A stretch of 64,000 bases of DNA from Hoeflea sp. 108 (GCF_000372965.1 NZ_KB890024.1:2110839-2174838), one strand, 5' to 3'; counted from the stretch's first letter, positions 23,964 through 33,207 are shown. A program made the numbers and translations. The notes: generated by a model from the sequence alone, not told the origin.

Positions 23964-24364
23964 TTTGGAATAAGTCCTGGAAAACCTGGCTGAAATGACA
24001 GCCAAAACAAAAAGCCGCAGCCGCGATTGCTCACGGCACGGGGTTTCGGGTTTTCATGCCCCGCCTTCAGGAGAAGGCTGGGGCCTCAGCAGGACTCAGA
24101 CGAGTAGAACATCCACACTCCATAGGGATGGCAGTCATATAGCGGCGAAACGGACAGATTGCCAGTCCGTCGGAGCGATCCACTCCGGAGCTGGATGGCG
24201 ATCCTGGTGTCATGGCCCGATCGGCCGCAACAAAACTTAACATTACTTCATACAGGCATGCGTTCCGAACTGGGATGACTGGTCGCGCTGGGTTCGAGGC
24301 CCCGCAGGCAGGGTGGCGCCCACATTCCCGGGCTTCGGCCATATCTTCAGACCTTGGAGTGCGC
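23964..24364. other. Intergenic region before the MipA gene
   Basis: I see no supported gene. Short inverted repeats are present (CGGAG-N7-CTCCG at 24171-24187, overlapping the palindrome CTCCGGAG at 24183-24190). An AT-rich patch at about 24230-24255 (AAAACTTAACATTACTTCAT) could hold the promoter of the MipA operon. Open frames on either strand here have no recognisable content. Confidence 0.5.
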
Positions 24365-25216
24365 ATGTTCGCAAAAGCAGGAATTGCAGCCGATGCCGTC
24401 AGGGCGTTGCTGGCAGCCATGGCAATCGGATTTCTTGGGTCGGCGAGCGCCTTTGCTGCCGACAGTGTGGCATCCGACGGCGACCTGTCGACCTCGCCCA
24501 ACCCGAGCCGTTTCGGGCGCATCGGCGAAAAACTGGGCGAATGGCAGGTTGTCGTTGGCGGTGGGGCGATGATCGAGCCTGAATATGAGGGCTCCGACGA
24601 ATTCAAGGTCGCGCCGGTTCCTTTTGTCTCGGCGACCTTCTTCGACGTGCTGACCATCGACCCGACCGGCGCATCGATGACCGTTTTCGAGCGCGACGCC
24701 TTCAGCTTCAGCGCGCGCCTGGGATACGAACTCGGTCGGCAGGAAGATGATTCCGACCGCCTCAAGGGCATGGGCGATGTCGACTTCGGCGCAACCGTCG
24801 GCGCCAAGGCAGCTTTCGAGCTTGGGCCGGTCGAACTGTTCGCAATCGTCGACAAGACGATCGGCGGCAGCGAAGGGCTTGTCGGGCGGGTGGGCGTGGA
24901 GGCCACGCAGCCGATCTCCGAGCAGTTGTTCCTGGGGGCGTCTGCTTCGGCCGTATTTGCCGACGAGAATCACATGCAGGCCTATTTCGGCGTCAGCACC
25001 GAGCAGGCCGCGCGCTCCGGCCTTGCCCGCTATGACGCCGGCGCCGGGCTCAAGCGCGCCGATTTCTCGGTTTCAGCAACCTATAGTATCAATCGCAACT
25101 GGATCGTCCGGGGTGAAGCCCAGGTGGGAGTTCTTCTTGGCGATGCTGCCGACAGTCCGATAGTGGTTGAAAATATCCAGCCATCGGCAATGCTTCTGGT
25201 CGGCTACAAATTCTGA
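24365..25216 (+). CDS. MipA/OmpV family outer-membrane protein
   Basis: Outer-membrane beta-barrel of 283 residues. The ATG at 24365 follows CTTGGAGTGCGC and opens a signal peptide that ends near SAFAADS. The mature sequence has the MipA/OmpV features: WQVVVGGGAMIEPEYEGSDE, then VPFVSATFFDVLTIDP, SFSARLGYELGR, and a C-terminal strand ending LLVGYKF with the terminal aromatic residue expected for barrel assembly. It lies 29 bases before the response regulator gene on the same strand, so it probably forms an operon with the two-component pair. In Pseudomonas aeruginosa a MipA-type protein has been linked to polymyxin sensing through a two-component system; a similar role here is only inference. 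Confidence 0.9.
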   Translation: MFAKAGIAADAVRALLAAMAIGFLGSASAFAADSVASDGDLSTSPNPSRFGRIGEKLGEWQVVVGGGAMIEPEYEGSDEFKVAPVPFVSATFFDVLTIDPTGASMTVFERDAFSFSARLGYELGRQEDDSDRLKGMGDVDFGATVGAKAAFELGPVELFAIVDKTIGGSEGLVGRVGVEATQPISEQLFLGASASAVFADENHMQAYFGVSTEQAARSGLARYDAGAGLKRADFSVSATYSINRNWIVRGEAQVGVLLGDAADSPIVVENIQPSAMLLVGYKF

Positions 25217-25245
25217 CGTAAGAACAACCTCGCTGCGGGATCGCA

Positions 25246-26034
25246 ATGTCCAATCCTGGGTCCAGTCTTGATGTTGCTGAGCAAACAAACAGTGTGAGCT
25301 TGGCTGGCGATGCCGCCCGCGCGGCTAACGGCTCGCGCATTCTGATCGTCGAGGACGATTTCGAGATCGCCAGGATGCTGAGCGAAACGTTGGCCGAGAA
25401 CGGCATGACCGTCGCGGTCGCTGAAAGTGGCGCCGAGATGGACACCTTGCTGCGCAACGGTAAGTTCGATCTCATCGTGCTCGATGTCATGCTGCCCGGC
25501 GAGGACGGCCTCAGCATCTGCAAGCGGCTTCGCCTGGAAACGACGGTCCCGATCCTGATGCTGACAGCGCTTGGCGAGGAGACCGACCGGGTGGTCGGGC
25601 TGGAGATCGGCGCTGATGACTATGTAACGAAGCCGTTCAGCGCGCGCGAGCTGACAGCGCGCATACGCGCCTTGCTGCGGCGTACGGCATATCCGTCCCA
25701 GGAGCGTGCGCGGTCAAAAGTCCTGCGTTTCAATGGCTGGCAGATCGATCTGATCCGCCGGCAATTGCACGATCCCAGCAATGCCCGAGTGGCGACGACG
25801 ACGCATGAATTCGACCTGCTGCTGGCCTTCTGCCGCAATGCCGGCCGTGTGCTGTCGCGCGAGCAGCTGCTTGGTGTGACCCATGCCGGGCTCGCCGGGC
25901 CCATCGAGCGCAGCATCGACGTCCATGTCAGCCGGTTGCGCCAGAAGATCGAAGCGGATGCGCGCGACCCGGTTCTGCTCAAGACCGTGCGTCTGGGCGG
26001 GTATCTTTTCACCGCCACGGTGGAAGAGGCATGA
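25246..26034 (+). CDS. OmpR-family response regulator
   Basis: Transcription regulator of 262 residues. An unusual N-terminal extension of about 30 residues precedes the receiver domain, which has acidic residues 37-38 in LIVEDDFE, phospho-acceptor D80 in LIVLDVMLPGEDG, and K129 in DDYVTKPF. The winged-helix DNA-binding domain covers about 155-260, with TTHEFDLLLAFCRNAGRVLS and HVSRLRQKIEADARDP. The 3' end overlaps the kinase gene by four bases (ATGA). Together with the upstream MipA gene it forms a three-gene unit, so the regulon probably includes the envelope protein and perhaps autoregulates the operon. Confidence 0.92.
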   Translation: MSNPGSSLDVAEQTNSVSLAGDAARAANGSRILIVEDDFEIARMLSETLAENGMTVAVAESGAEMDTLLRNGKFDLIVLDVMLPGEDGLSICKRLRLETTVPILMLTALGEETDRVVGLEIGADDYVTKPFSARELTARIRALLRRTAYPSQERARSKVLRFNGWQIDLIRRQLHDPSNARVATTTHEFDLLLAFCRNAGRVLSREQLLGVTHAGLAGPIERSIDVHVSRLRQKIEADARDPVLLKTVRLGGYLFTATVEEA

Positions 26035-27362
26035 GCGGCCTTCTCGGCCGCGTGGTGCCGCGATCGCTGCGTGGGCAGTTGATGGCGATCGTGCTCGTTG
26101 CCATGCTGGTGGTCATCGTCATCGGCTCGGTGTTCGAGAAGATCACCAATTCCGACTACGTGCCCGATATGGAGATCGTCGCAGAGCGTGCCGGCGTGGT
26201 CGCAGGCATGCTGCGGCACGCGCCGCCCGAGATGCGGGGTGCCATTTTGACCGCAGCAAACAAGGCCGGGCTGGATTTCCAGGTATTCGACAGGCAACAG
26301 ATCGACGACGCGTCGTCGCCGCAGCAGCGCACGACGCTGGGGCGGATCATCAATGCGCTGTTCCCCCCTGATAGGGCGCCGCCGCTTGGCGGACGCTGGC
26401 TGACAATCGATGACCAGCCGGCCCTTGTGTTCGATCTGGACGCCAACACGGCGGCAGCCTTGTTCGGCGCGCCCGACACCGTGCTGACGTCGCAATTCGT
26501 CAGTCCTGCATCCTATTACGTGCTGGCGCTGGTGGTGTTGTTTGTCCTGTTCTCGCTGTTTGCGGTCTGGGCTGTGACCGATCCGCTGAACAGAATCGCT
26601 GCAGCCGTTGCATCCGCCGAGGTTGACAATGGCGGCGAGCTTTTCGTCGAGCGCGGTTCGATCGAGATCGTCGGTTTGGCGCGTGCGCTCAACACGATGC
26701 GGGCGCGCATTCGCGCCATGATCGACAACCGTACGCGCATGCTGCGCAGTGTCAGTCACGACCTCCGGACGCCTTTGACACGCCTGCGCCTGCGCGCCGA
26801 GCGACTGGACGACAGCATCTTGCGGACCGCCATGCTGTCCGACATCGGCCATATCGAAAGGCTGATCGACGAGACGCTGACCTATTTGCGCAACGACGTG
26901 TCGACTGAGGAGCTGCAGCGGGCCGACATTGCCAGCGTGCTCCAGACGGTTTGCGCCGAGTTCTCTGATGTCGGGTTCTCGGTCTCCTACACGGGCCCCG
27001 ACCGGCTGCCCGGCCTGTGCAAGCCGAACGCGCTGGCGCGCGCCATCGCCAATCTCTGCGACAACGGTGTCAAATTCGCGCCCAATGTCGAGGTCGCGCT
27101 GACGGCAACAGACGAAGCGGCCTTCATCGAAGTCAGCGACAATGGGCCGGGCATTCCCGAAACCGTGCGCGCCCGTGTCTTCGAACCCTTCTACAAGATG
27201 GATGCGTCGCGCGGGCCCAACGCCGGGCGCGGTTTTGGTCTCGGACTGTCGATCGTCGCTGATATCGTGCACGGCCATGGCGGCAGGATCGAGCTCGATG
27301 ACAACAGGCCCACCGGGCTCGTGGTAAAGGTCGACCTGCCCAGGCGTCTCGCTGCGGCCTAG
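26031..27362 (+). CDS. Sensor histidine kinase paired with the OmpR-type regulator
   Basis: Membrane kinase of 443 residues. Transmembrane helices lie at about 17-34 and 162-181, enclosing a periplasmic loop of about 125 residues. A HAMP domain follows (about 182-235), then the HisKA domain with phospho-histidine H243 in SVSHDLRTPLTRLRLRAE, and a HATPase domain with the N box NLCDNGVKF, the G1 box SDNGPGIP, the F box FEPFYKMD and the G2 box GRGFGLGLSI. The class resembles EnvZ/RstB-type kinases. The sensed signal is unknown; linkage to MipA points to envelope stress or cationic compounds. A small hairpin follows the stop. Confidence 0.92.
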   Translation: MSGLLGRVVPRSLRGQLMAIVLVAMLVVIVIGSVFEKITNSDYVPDMEIVAERAGVVAGMLRHAPPEMRGAILTAANKAGLDFQVFDRQQIDDASSPQQRTTLGRIINALFPPDRAPPLGGRWLTIDDQPALVFDLDANTAAALFGAPDTVLTSQFVSPASYYVLALVVLFVLFSLFAVWAVTDPLNRIAAAVASAEVDNGGELFVERGSIEIVGLARALNTMRARIRAMIDNRTRMLRSVSHDLRTPLTRLRLRAERLDDSILRTAMLSDIGHIERLIDETLTYLRNDVSTEELQRADIASVLQTVCAEFSDVGFSVSYTGPDRLPGLCKPNALARAIANLCDNGVKFAPNVEVALTATDEAAFIEVSDNGPGIPETVRARVFEPFYKMDASRGPNAGRGFGLGLSIVADIVHGHGGRIELDDNRPTGLVVKVDLPRRLAAA

Positions 27363-27380
27363 ATATTTTCCCCGAAGAAA

Positions 27381-27397
27381 GGCCCGAAACGCGGGCC
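27381..27397 (+). terminator. Hairpin after the kinase gene
   Basis: GGCCCG (27381-27386) pairs with CGGGCC (27392-27397) around AAACG, 20 bases past the stop. No T run follows, so termination strength is uncertain. Confidence 0.45.
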
Positions 27398-27524
27398 AAG
27401 ATGTCGGCGACGGAGGCAAACCCTTGCCTCGTCAGGCTGTTTGCACTAGCGAAGGCCGACACTAAGATATGCGTTTCGCACCTAGTTGATCCGCATCTTC
27501 TCGATCCAATGACGCAGGCCGCCC

Positions 27525-29027
27525 ATGACCCTCATCGATACCCGCACGCCCGACGCCAAGCGTCTCATTCCCGGTGCCACCGGTGACTGGGAAGTCATCA
27601 TCGGCCTTGAGGTCCATGCCCAGGTGACGTCTGAGGCCAAGCTGTTCTCGGGGGCTTCGACCACCTTCGGTGCCGAACCCAATGCGAATGTCAGCCTCGT
27701 CGATGCGGCGATGCCCGGCATGCTGCCCGTCATCAACGAAGAGTGCGTCAAGCAGGCGATCCGCACCGGCCTCGGCCTCAAGGCGCAGATCAACCACAAG
27801 TCGGTGTTCGACCGGAAGAATTACTTCTATCCGGATCTGCCGCAGGGCTATCAGATTTCGCAGTTCAAGCAGCCGATCGTCGGCGAGGGCAAGATTGTCA
27901 TTTCGGTCGGTCCCGACCGCAAAGGCGAGTTCGAGGACATCGAGATCGGCATTGAGCGCCTGCATCTCGAACAGGACGCCGGCAAGTCGATCCACGACCA
28001 GCACCCGACAATGTCCTATGTCGACCTCAATCGCTCGGGCGTGGCCCTGATGGAGATCGTCTCCAAGCCCGACATGCGTTCGTCGGACGAGGCCAAGGCC
28101 TATGTCACCAAGCTGCGCACCATCGTGCGTTATCTCGGCACCTGCGACGGCAACATGGACGAGGGCTCGATGCGCGCCGACGTCAACGTGTCGGTGCGTC
28201 GCCCGGGCGAGCCGTTTGGCACGCGTTGCGAGATCAAGAACGTCAATTCGATCCGCTTTGTCGGCCAGGCCATCGAATACGAGGCGCGCCGCCAGATCGC
28301 CATTCTCGAAGACGGCGGCCAGATCGACCAGGAGACGCGCCTGTTCGACCCGAACAAAGGCGAGACGCGCGCGATGCGCTCGAAGGAAGAAGCGCATGAT
28401 TATCGTTACTTCCCCGATCCGGACCTTTTGCCGCTTGAGTTCGACCAGGCCTATGTCGACGCGCTCGCCAAGGACCTGCCGGAACTGCCTGACGACAAGA
28501 AGGCGCGGCTGGTCGACGGCCTCGGCCTGTCGGTCTACGACGCGTCGATCCTGGTGTCGGAAAAGTCGATAGCCGACTATTTCGAGAAGGTGGCGAGCGG
28601 CCGCGACGGCAAGGCAGCCGCGAACTGGGTCATCAACGACCTGCTCGGCGCGCTGAACAAGGCCGGCAAGGACATCGAGAACGCCCCTGTGTCGCCGGAT
28701 CAGCTCGGGGCGATCATCGACCTGATCAAGGAAGGTACGATTTCCGGCAAGATCGCGAAGGACCTGTTTGAGATCGTCTGGAACGAGGGCGGCGACCCGC
28801 GCGAACTGGTCGAAAGCCGCGGCATGAAGCAGGTCACCGACACCGGCGCCATCGAGAAGGCCGTAGATGACGTGATCGCCGCCAACCCCGACAAGGCCGA
28901 GCAGGCGCGTGCCAAGCCGACGATGGCCGGCTGGTTTGTCGGTCAGGTGATGAAGATGACGGGCGGCAAGGCCAACCCGCAGGCGGTCAACGACCTGGTC
29001 AAGGCCAAGCTCGGTATCGAGGAATAA
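27525..29027 (+). CDS. gatB: Aspartyl/glutamyl-tRNA(Asn/Gln) amidotransferase subunit B
   Basis: Subunit B of the GatCAB complex, which converts misacylated Glu-tRNA(Gln) or Asp-tRNA(Asn) to the amide form. The 500 residues show the complete family layout: WEVIIGLEVHAQVTSEAKLF near the N-terminus, KSVFDRKNYFYPDLPQGYQI, the activation segment with ADVNVSVR and KNVNSIRFV, and the C-terminal YqeY-like helical domain used to clamp tRNA (TISGKIAKDLFEIVWNEGGD). gatA and gatC are not in the window. The next gene starts three bases after the stop, so a GNAT protein is co-transcribed. Confidence 0.97.
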   Translation: MTLIDTRTPDAKRLIPGATGDWEVIIGLEVHAQVTSEAKLFSGASTTFGAEPNANVSLVDAAMPGMLPVINEECVKQAIRTGLGLKAQINHKSVFDRKNYFYPDLPQGYQISQFKQPIVGEGKIVISVGPDRKGEFEDIEIGIERLHLEQDAGKSIHDQHPTMSYVDLNRSGVALMEIVSKPDMRSSDEAKAYVTKLRTIVRYLGTCDGNMDEGSMRADVNVSVRRPGEPFGTRCEIKNVNSIRFVGQAIEYEARRQIAILEDGGQIDQETRLFDPNKGETRAMRSKEEAHDYRYFPDPDLLPLEFDQAYVDALAKDLPELPDDKKARLVDGLGLSVYDASILVSEKSIADYFEKVASGRDGKAAANWVINDLLGALNKAGKDIENAPVSPDQLGAIIDLIKEGTISGKIAKDLFEIVWNEGGDPRELVESRGMKQVTDTGAIEKAVDDVIAANPDKAEQARAKPTMAGWFVGQVMKMTGGKANPQAVNDLVKAKLGIEE

Positions 29028-29029
29028 GG

Positions 29030-29503
29030 ATGTTCGTGCGCACGGCGAGCGAGCGCGACCTTGAAGCGATCAAGGTGCTGCTCGCCGAGACATGGCATGC
29101 GACCTATGGCGTCGAGCGCGTCAAAGAGATCACGGCCGAATGGCATTCGGTTGCCTCTCTCAAGGCGCGGCTGACTTTGCCGAACTCCGAGTTCCTGGTG
29201 GCCGACGACGGCAAGGCGATTGCCGGGATGGCTTTCGCCGCGTCAACCGACGACCCCAAGGTCGTGATGCTGCGCCAGCTCTATGTGCGCCCAGGCAACC
29301 AGCGCGCCGGCATCGGGCGCATGCTGCTCGAGGAAATCGAGCAGTGTTTTCCCGAAGCGCATAAGTTGCGGCTGGAGGCGGAGGAGGCGAACGGCCAGGC
29401 CATCGCCTTCTACCTCGCCAACGGTTTCAGGCAGACGGGCAGGACCGAAGATCCGGCGCGTCCGGAGTTGTCGGCGGCACTGTTCGAAAAAGAGCTGGGC
29501 TAG
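29030..29503 (+). CDS. GNAT family N-acetyltransferase
   Basis: Acetyl-CoA-dependent transferase of 157 residues. The GNAT core is visible: MFVRTASERDLEAIKVLLAE at the start, the strand VVMLRQLYVRPGNQRAGIGR (R-G-x-G-type acetyl-CoA loop QRAGIG) and LRLEAEEANGQAIAFYLANG near the end. The start codon uses the ribosome site GGAATAAGG that overlaps the gatB stop, so the gene is translated from the gatB message. The substrate is unknown. Its proximity to gatB may be incidental. Confidence 0.88.
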   Translation: MFVRTASERDLEAIKVLLAETWHATYGVERVKEITAEWHSVASLKARLTLPNSEFLVADDGKAIAGMAFAASTDDPKVVMLRQLYVRPGNQRAGIGRMLLEEIEQCFPEAHKLRLEAEEANGQAIAFYLANGFRQTGRTEDPARPELSAALFEKELG

Positions 29504-29536
29504 GGCTTGCCGTTCCCCGTGGGGAGTGTGGCGGGC

Positions 29537-30382
29537 TTAACCCGCCGCCACCTCGACGTTGTCGATCAGGCGCGTCTTGCCGAGACGCGCTGCGACCAGC
29601 ACGCGGCCTTCCAGTTCGTGCCGCCAGGGTGCAAGCGTGTCGCTCTGGCGTGCTGCGACGTAGTCGACGCTGTCGAACCCGGCACCGATGATTTCCTGGC
29701 GTGCGGCGGCCATCGCTGCGGTCTCGTCGGCACCGCCCCGAAGTGCGGAAGCTGCCTTGCGCAGCACCTTGTTGAGCTTGCGCGCGATCTCGAGTTCGGC
29801 GGGGCTGAGATAGGCATTGCGCGACGACATGGCGAGGCCTTCGGCGTCGCGGATCGTCGGCGACCCCAGAATCTCGACCGGCAGGTTGAGGTCGAGGCAG
29901 AGCTTCTTCACCACGCAGAGCTGCTGGTAATCCTTTTCGCCGAAAACGGCGAGATCGGGTGCCGTCTGGATGAAAAGCTTGGCAACCACGGTTGCCACCC
30001 CGTCGAAGAAGGACGGACGAAAATCGGTTTCGAGGCCGGACGACGGGCCCCCGACGGAGATCGAGGTGGCGAATCCCTCGGGATAGACCTCGTTGACGTC
30101 AGGCGTGAAGGCGAGGTGGACGCCGGCCTCAGTGAGGCGGGCAAGGTCCTGCTCCAGCTGACGGGGATACTTGTCCAGATCCTCGGTCGGCGCGAACTGG
30201 CGCGGATTGACAAAGATCGACACGATGCACCGGTCGGCGCGGTCCAACGCTGCGCGCATCAGCGAAACATGACCGTCATGCAGCGCGCCCATGGTCGGCA
30301 CGAGTGCGACCCTGAGCCCCTCGGCCTTCCACGCCGCCACCTGGGCGCGCAGGGCGGAGACGGTGTCGACGACTGCGGTCAT
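29537..30382 (-). CDS. panC: Pantothenate synthetase
   Basis: Condenses pantoate and beta-alanine with ATP to make pantothenate. The 281 residues include the HIGH-like motif in VPTMGALHDGHVSLMRAA, the DRCIVSIFVNPRQFAPTEDL segment, the KDYQQLCVVKKLC ligand segment and MSSRNAYLSP (KMSKS-like position). The start overlaps the stop of panB (ATGA), giving a two-gene operon panB-panC. The C-terminal dimer-like domain follows LNKVLRKAASAL. All expected regions are present and the length is normal. Confidence 0.97.
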   Translation of the reverse strand: MTAVVDTVSALRAQVAAWKAEGLRVALVPTMGALHDGHVSLMRAALDRADRCIVSIFVNPRQFAPTEDLDKYPRQLEQDLARLTEAGVHLAFTPDVNEVYPEGFATSISVGGPSSGLETDFRPSFFDGVATVVAKLFIQTAPDLAVFGEKDYQQLCVVKKLCLDLNLPVEILGSPTIRDAEGLAMSSRNAYLSPAELEIARKLNKVLRKAASALRGGADETAAMAAARQEIIGAGFDSVDYVAARQSDTLAPWRHELEGRVLVAARLGKTRLIDNVEVAAG

Positions 30383-31278
30383 GGCTTGTCCTTGGGTGTC
30401 TTATCAATTTGCGCATCGTGCTTTCCTAAAACCGTTTGCGGTTTTAGGGCCGGTGCGTTGGGGGCAAAAAGATGCTCGGGGGCAGGGAAGGTGCGGCTGC
30501 GCACGTCGCTGGCATAGGCGGCCGCGGCCGCGGCGACGATGTCGCGCAGATGGGCGTATTCCTTGACGAATTTGGGCACGCGGTCGACGGTCAGCCCGAT
30601 GGCGTCGTCTGTGACGAGAACCTGACCGTCGCAGGCAGCACTCGCGCCGATGCCGATGGTGGGAATGGCGATGCGCCGCGTGATCTCGGCTGCGACAGGC
30701 TCGATCGTGCCTTCGATGACGGTCGAGAAGGCGCCTGCGGCTTCGACTGCCTTGGCGTCGACATAGAGCGCCTCGGCATTTGCCTCTGAGCGGCCCTTGA
30801 TCTTGTAGCCGCCTTCCTTCTCCACCGACTGCGGCAACAGCCCGATATGGCCCATGACCGGGATGCCGGCGGCGACGATGGCTGCGATCTGCGGCGCCAT
30901 CGCCACGCCACCTTCGAGCTTGATGGCGTCGCAGCCCGTTTCTTGCACAATGCGCCTGGCCGAAGCGACCGCAGTCTCTACCGAATCTTCATAGGAGCCG
31001 GCGGGCATGTCGACGACGATGCAGGCGCGGCTCGCGCCCCGCATCACTGCCTGGCCATGAGCGATCATCATGTCCATCGTCGCGCCTAGCGTGTTTGCAT
31101 GGCCATGCAGGACCATCGCGACGCTGTCGCCGACGAGCAGCAGGTCGACATGCGGGTCGAGCAGGCGGGCTATCGGATAGGTATAGGCGGTGAGGCAGAC
31201 GATGGGCTGCCCGCCCTTGCGGGCCATAAGCTCGGCGGGCGTGATGCGGCCTGCAGCCGCTGGCGCGTCGGAAGCCAT
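30379..31278 (-). CDS. panB: 3-methyl-2-oxobutanoate hydroxymethyltransferase
   Basis: Makes ketopantoate from 2-oxoisovalerate and methylene-tetrahydrofolate. The ATG at 31278 (MASDAPAAAGRITPAELMAR) follows GAGGGAGGAAAAGAC. Family signatures are CLTAYTYPIARLLDPHVDLL, LVGDSVAMVLHG with metal-binding aspartates, and VMGHIGLLPQSV. The protein has 299 residues, slightly long because of a tail after EYAHLRDIVAAAAAAYASDV that includes PEHLFAPNAPALKPQTVLG; such tails vary. It is upstream of panC with a four-base overlap, so the two are coupled for pantothenate synthesis. Confidence 0.96.
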   Translation of the reverse strand: MASDAPAAAGRITPAELMARKGGQPIVCLTAYTYPIARLLDPHVDLLLVGDSVAMVLHGHANTLGATMDMMIAHGQAVMRGASRACIVVDMPAGSYEDSVETAVASARRIVQETGCDAIKLEGGVAMAPQIAAIVAAGIPVMGHIGLLPQSVEKEGGYKIKGRSEANAEALYVDAKAVEAAGAFSTVIEGTIEPVAAEITRRIAIPTIGIGASAACDGQVLVTDDAIGLTVDRVPKFVKEYAHLRDIVAAAAAAYASDVRSRTFPAPEHLFAPNAPALKPQTVLGKHDAQIDKTPKDKP

Positions 31279-31412
31279 GTCTTTTCCTCCCTCGACCGGT
31301 TCCGGCCTAAGCCAGTCCGAGAGCCCAAGCGGGCCGGAATCCATTACGGACCGGCTAATGATTTTGCAAGTGCGAGATCAAAACGTGAGCAGTTGCGAGA
31401 TGACATCGTCCA

Positions 31413-31895
31413 TCAGGACGACGCTCGCGCTGCCTCCTCGGTGGCGATCCGACCGATATAGACGGCGAATTCAGGGTCTTCGCCGGGGAGCAGTTGGGGC
31501 AGGGCGGCGCGGAAATCCTCGCGTCGGCACCACTCGCGGATGAAATCCTCCCATGATGCCCAGCGGCGCTTGCGGCGCTCGGGCATGTTCGGCTCATAGG
31601 CGACGAGATAGGCCCGCTCGAACAGGGCAACGAGGATGGCGAACATGGCGAGCAGCCGGTCACGCTGCTCGTCGGTCAGCCCTTTCGTCGCTGCATGCGA
31701 CTGCAGGTAGAGGTCGGATTGATCGAGCGACAGCGTCAGGAAGTTTGTGTAGCCGTCCGCCAGCATCTGGTAGATCTCTTCCTCTTCGTTGATGCGCGCT
31801 TTGCGCTGTTCGTAGACGAAGATGAAGATGGCGAGCGGCAGGCCGATGATGGTCACCAGCATGCTCAGCATTTCGAGAATCTGCATGAACGACAT
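31413..31895 (-). CDS. Hypothetical protein with N-terminal membrane helix
   Basis: Predicted protein of 160 residues that I do not recognise. The start at 31895 (MSFMQILEMLSMLVTIIGLP) follows GGGAGTGCCGCC. One hydrophobic helix at about 8-27 (EMLSMLVTIIGLPLAIFIFV) anchors it. A charged, mostly helical cytoplasmic part follows (YEQRKARINEEEEIYQMLAD), then a segment rich in aromatic and basic residues (RRKRRWASWEDFIREWCRRE). The layout resembles small membrane-tethered helical proteins of unknown function. It is convergent with no partner and stands between panB and the NDUFA12 gene. Confidence 0.75.
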   Translation of the reverse strand: MSFMQILEMLSMLVTIIGLPLAIFIFVYEQRKARINEEEEIYQMLADGYTNFLTLSLDQSDLYLQSHAATKGLTDEQRDRLLAMFAILVALFERAYLVAYEPNMPERRKRRWASWEDFIREWCRREDFRAALPQLLPGEDPEFAVYIGRIATEEAARASS

Positions 31896-32051
31896 GGCGG
31901 CACTCCCGGCGGGGCTCACGGCGAACACTAGGTTGTGAAACGCCGCCTGCCAATCGTCGCAGCGGCCATGAACGGGCGTCTAAATGCTTGCGTTCGCCTC
32001 GGCCTGACGCCATAAGCAGGAAACATTCGACGCGCCTGTCGCGAGGACCCG

Positions 32052-32450
32052 ATGAAGAATTTCCTTGTCCAGTTTTTCACCTGGTGGAACGGCCAGACCC
32101 TTGGCACGCGCTTCCACACCTGGCGCAAAGGCACCAAGGTTGGCCAGGATGAGTTCGGCAACACCTACTACGAGGGCGGCAAGGACTCGGAAGGCCGCAC
32201 GCGCCGCTGGGTTATCTACAAGGGCTATTCCGAAGCCTCGTTGATTCCGCCCGGCTGGCACGGCTGGATGCATCATCGCGTCGACGTGGCTCCCACGCAG
32301 GACAACTATATTCCGCGCGACTGGCAGAAGCCGCACCAGCCCAACCTGACCGGTACGGCTGCCGCCTACCGCCCCAAGGGCTCGGTGCTCGGCAACGAAC
32401 ATCGCCCGCAGGTCACCGGCGACTACGACGCTTGGACGCCCGGCTCCTGA
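32052..32450 (+). CDS. NADH:ubiquinone oxidoreductase subunit NDUFA12
   Basis: Accessory subunit of respiratory complex I, found in alphaproteobacteria and mitochondria. The 132 residues match the family along their length: FLVQFFTWWNGQTLGTRFHT, KVGQDEFGNTYYEGG, RRWVIYKGYSEASLIPPGWH and the ending VTGDYDAWTPGS. It has no catalytic cofactor site; it associates with the peripheral arm of complex I. The main nuo genes are not in this window. It is followed by a DUF2155 protein, a neighbour commonly seen in this order. Its presence strongly supports an alphaproteobacterial origin. Confidence 0.95.
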   Translation: MKNFLVQFFTWWNGQTLGTRFHTWRKGTKVGQDEFGNTYYEGGKDSEGRTRRWVIYKGYSEASLIPPGWHGWMHHRVDVAPTQDNYIPRDWQKPHQPNLTGTAAAYRPKGSVLGNEHRPQVTGDYDAWTPGS

Positions 32451-32586
32451 ACAGAGATCGTCGGCGCGGACATTTGTCGCCACAATTGGCGTCTAACTGC
32501 TTTGCCCATCGGCACGGGGCGACTAGCTTTGGCCGGATGGGAATCACGGGTGGACACCCCTGGGACGCAACTGCGGTAACGACTGT

Positions 32587-33207
32587 ATGACATTTCTTGG
32601 CCGGGCTTCGTCGGACGGAAGATCGAAGGCGAAAGCCTTGCTTGCGGCAATGGCACTGTGTGCCGGCCTCGGCCACGCGGCAGCCCAGGACAGCATCCAG
32701 CGTCTGCCGCTTGACCCGCAGGCCTTTCCGAGTGAGGAAATGCCGGCCGAGGGCATGGACGATCTGCCGGCTCTCGACGACACCCAGGCCGCGCCCGACC
32801 AGCAGCAGCCCCAGGCGGCTCCAGCACCCCAGGTGACCCCTGCGCCCAAGACCACCCAGGCTCAGCGCATCAAGAACCCGGTCGCCGAATTCGCCGGCAT
32901 CGACAAGATCACCGGCCGCATCATCACCTTCGACGTCTATGTCGACGAGACGGTGCAGTTCGGCGCCCTGCAGGTGACACCGCGCGTCTGCTACTCGCGC
33001 CCCGAGAGCGAGGAGCCCAAGACCGACTCCTTCGTCGAGGTCGACGAGATCACCCTCGACCGCAAGATCCGACGCATCTTCACCGGCTGGATGTTTGCAG
33101 AAAGCCCCGGCCTCAACGCCGTCGAGCACGCCGTCTATGACGTCTGGCTCAAGGGCTGCAAGCAGAAGTCCGAAGTGCCGGCGCCACAGGCCGCCAAGAC
33201 CAACTGA
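32587..33207 (+). CDS. DUF2155 domain protein, exported
   Basis: Exported protein of 206 residues. A signal peptide with a basic start (ASSDGRSKAKALLAAMALCA) ends near AAAQD. A low-complexity proline/alanine/glutamine stretch follows (QQQPQAAPAPQVTPAPKTTQ). The DUF2155 domain begins at about 98 with NPVAEFAGIDKITGRIITFD and ends with AVYDVWLKGC. The two conserved cysteines (TPRVCYSRPE and WLKGCK) may form a disulfide. DUF2155 is typical of alphaproteobacteria and lacks a known biochemical role; periplasmic location is inferred from the signal peptide. Confidence 0.9.
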   Translation: MTFLGRASSDGRSKAKALLAAMALCAGLGHAAAQDSIQRLPLDPQAFPSEEMPAEGMDDLPALDDTQAAPDQQQPQAAPAPQVTPAPKTTQAQRIKNPVAEFAGIDKITGRIITFDVYVDETVQFGALQVTPRVCYSRPESEEPKTDSFVEVDEITLDRKIRRIFTGWMFAESPGLNAVEHAVYDVWLKGCKQKSEVPAPQAAKTN

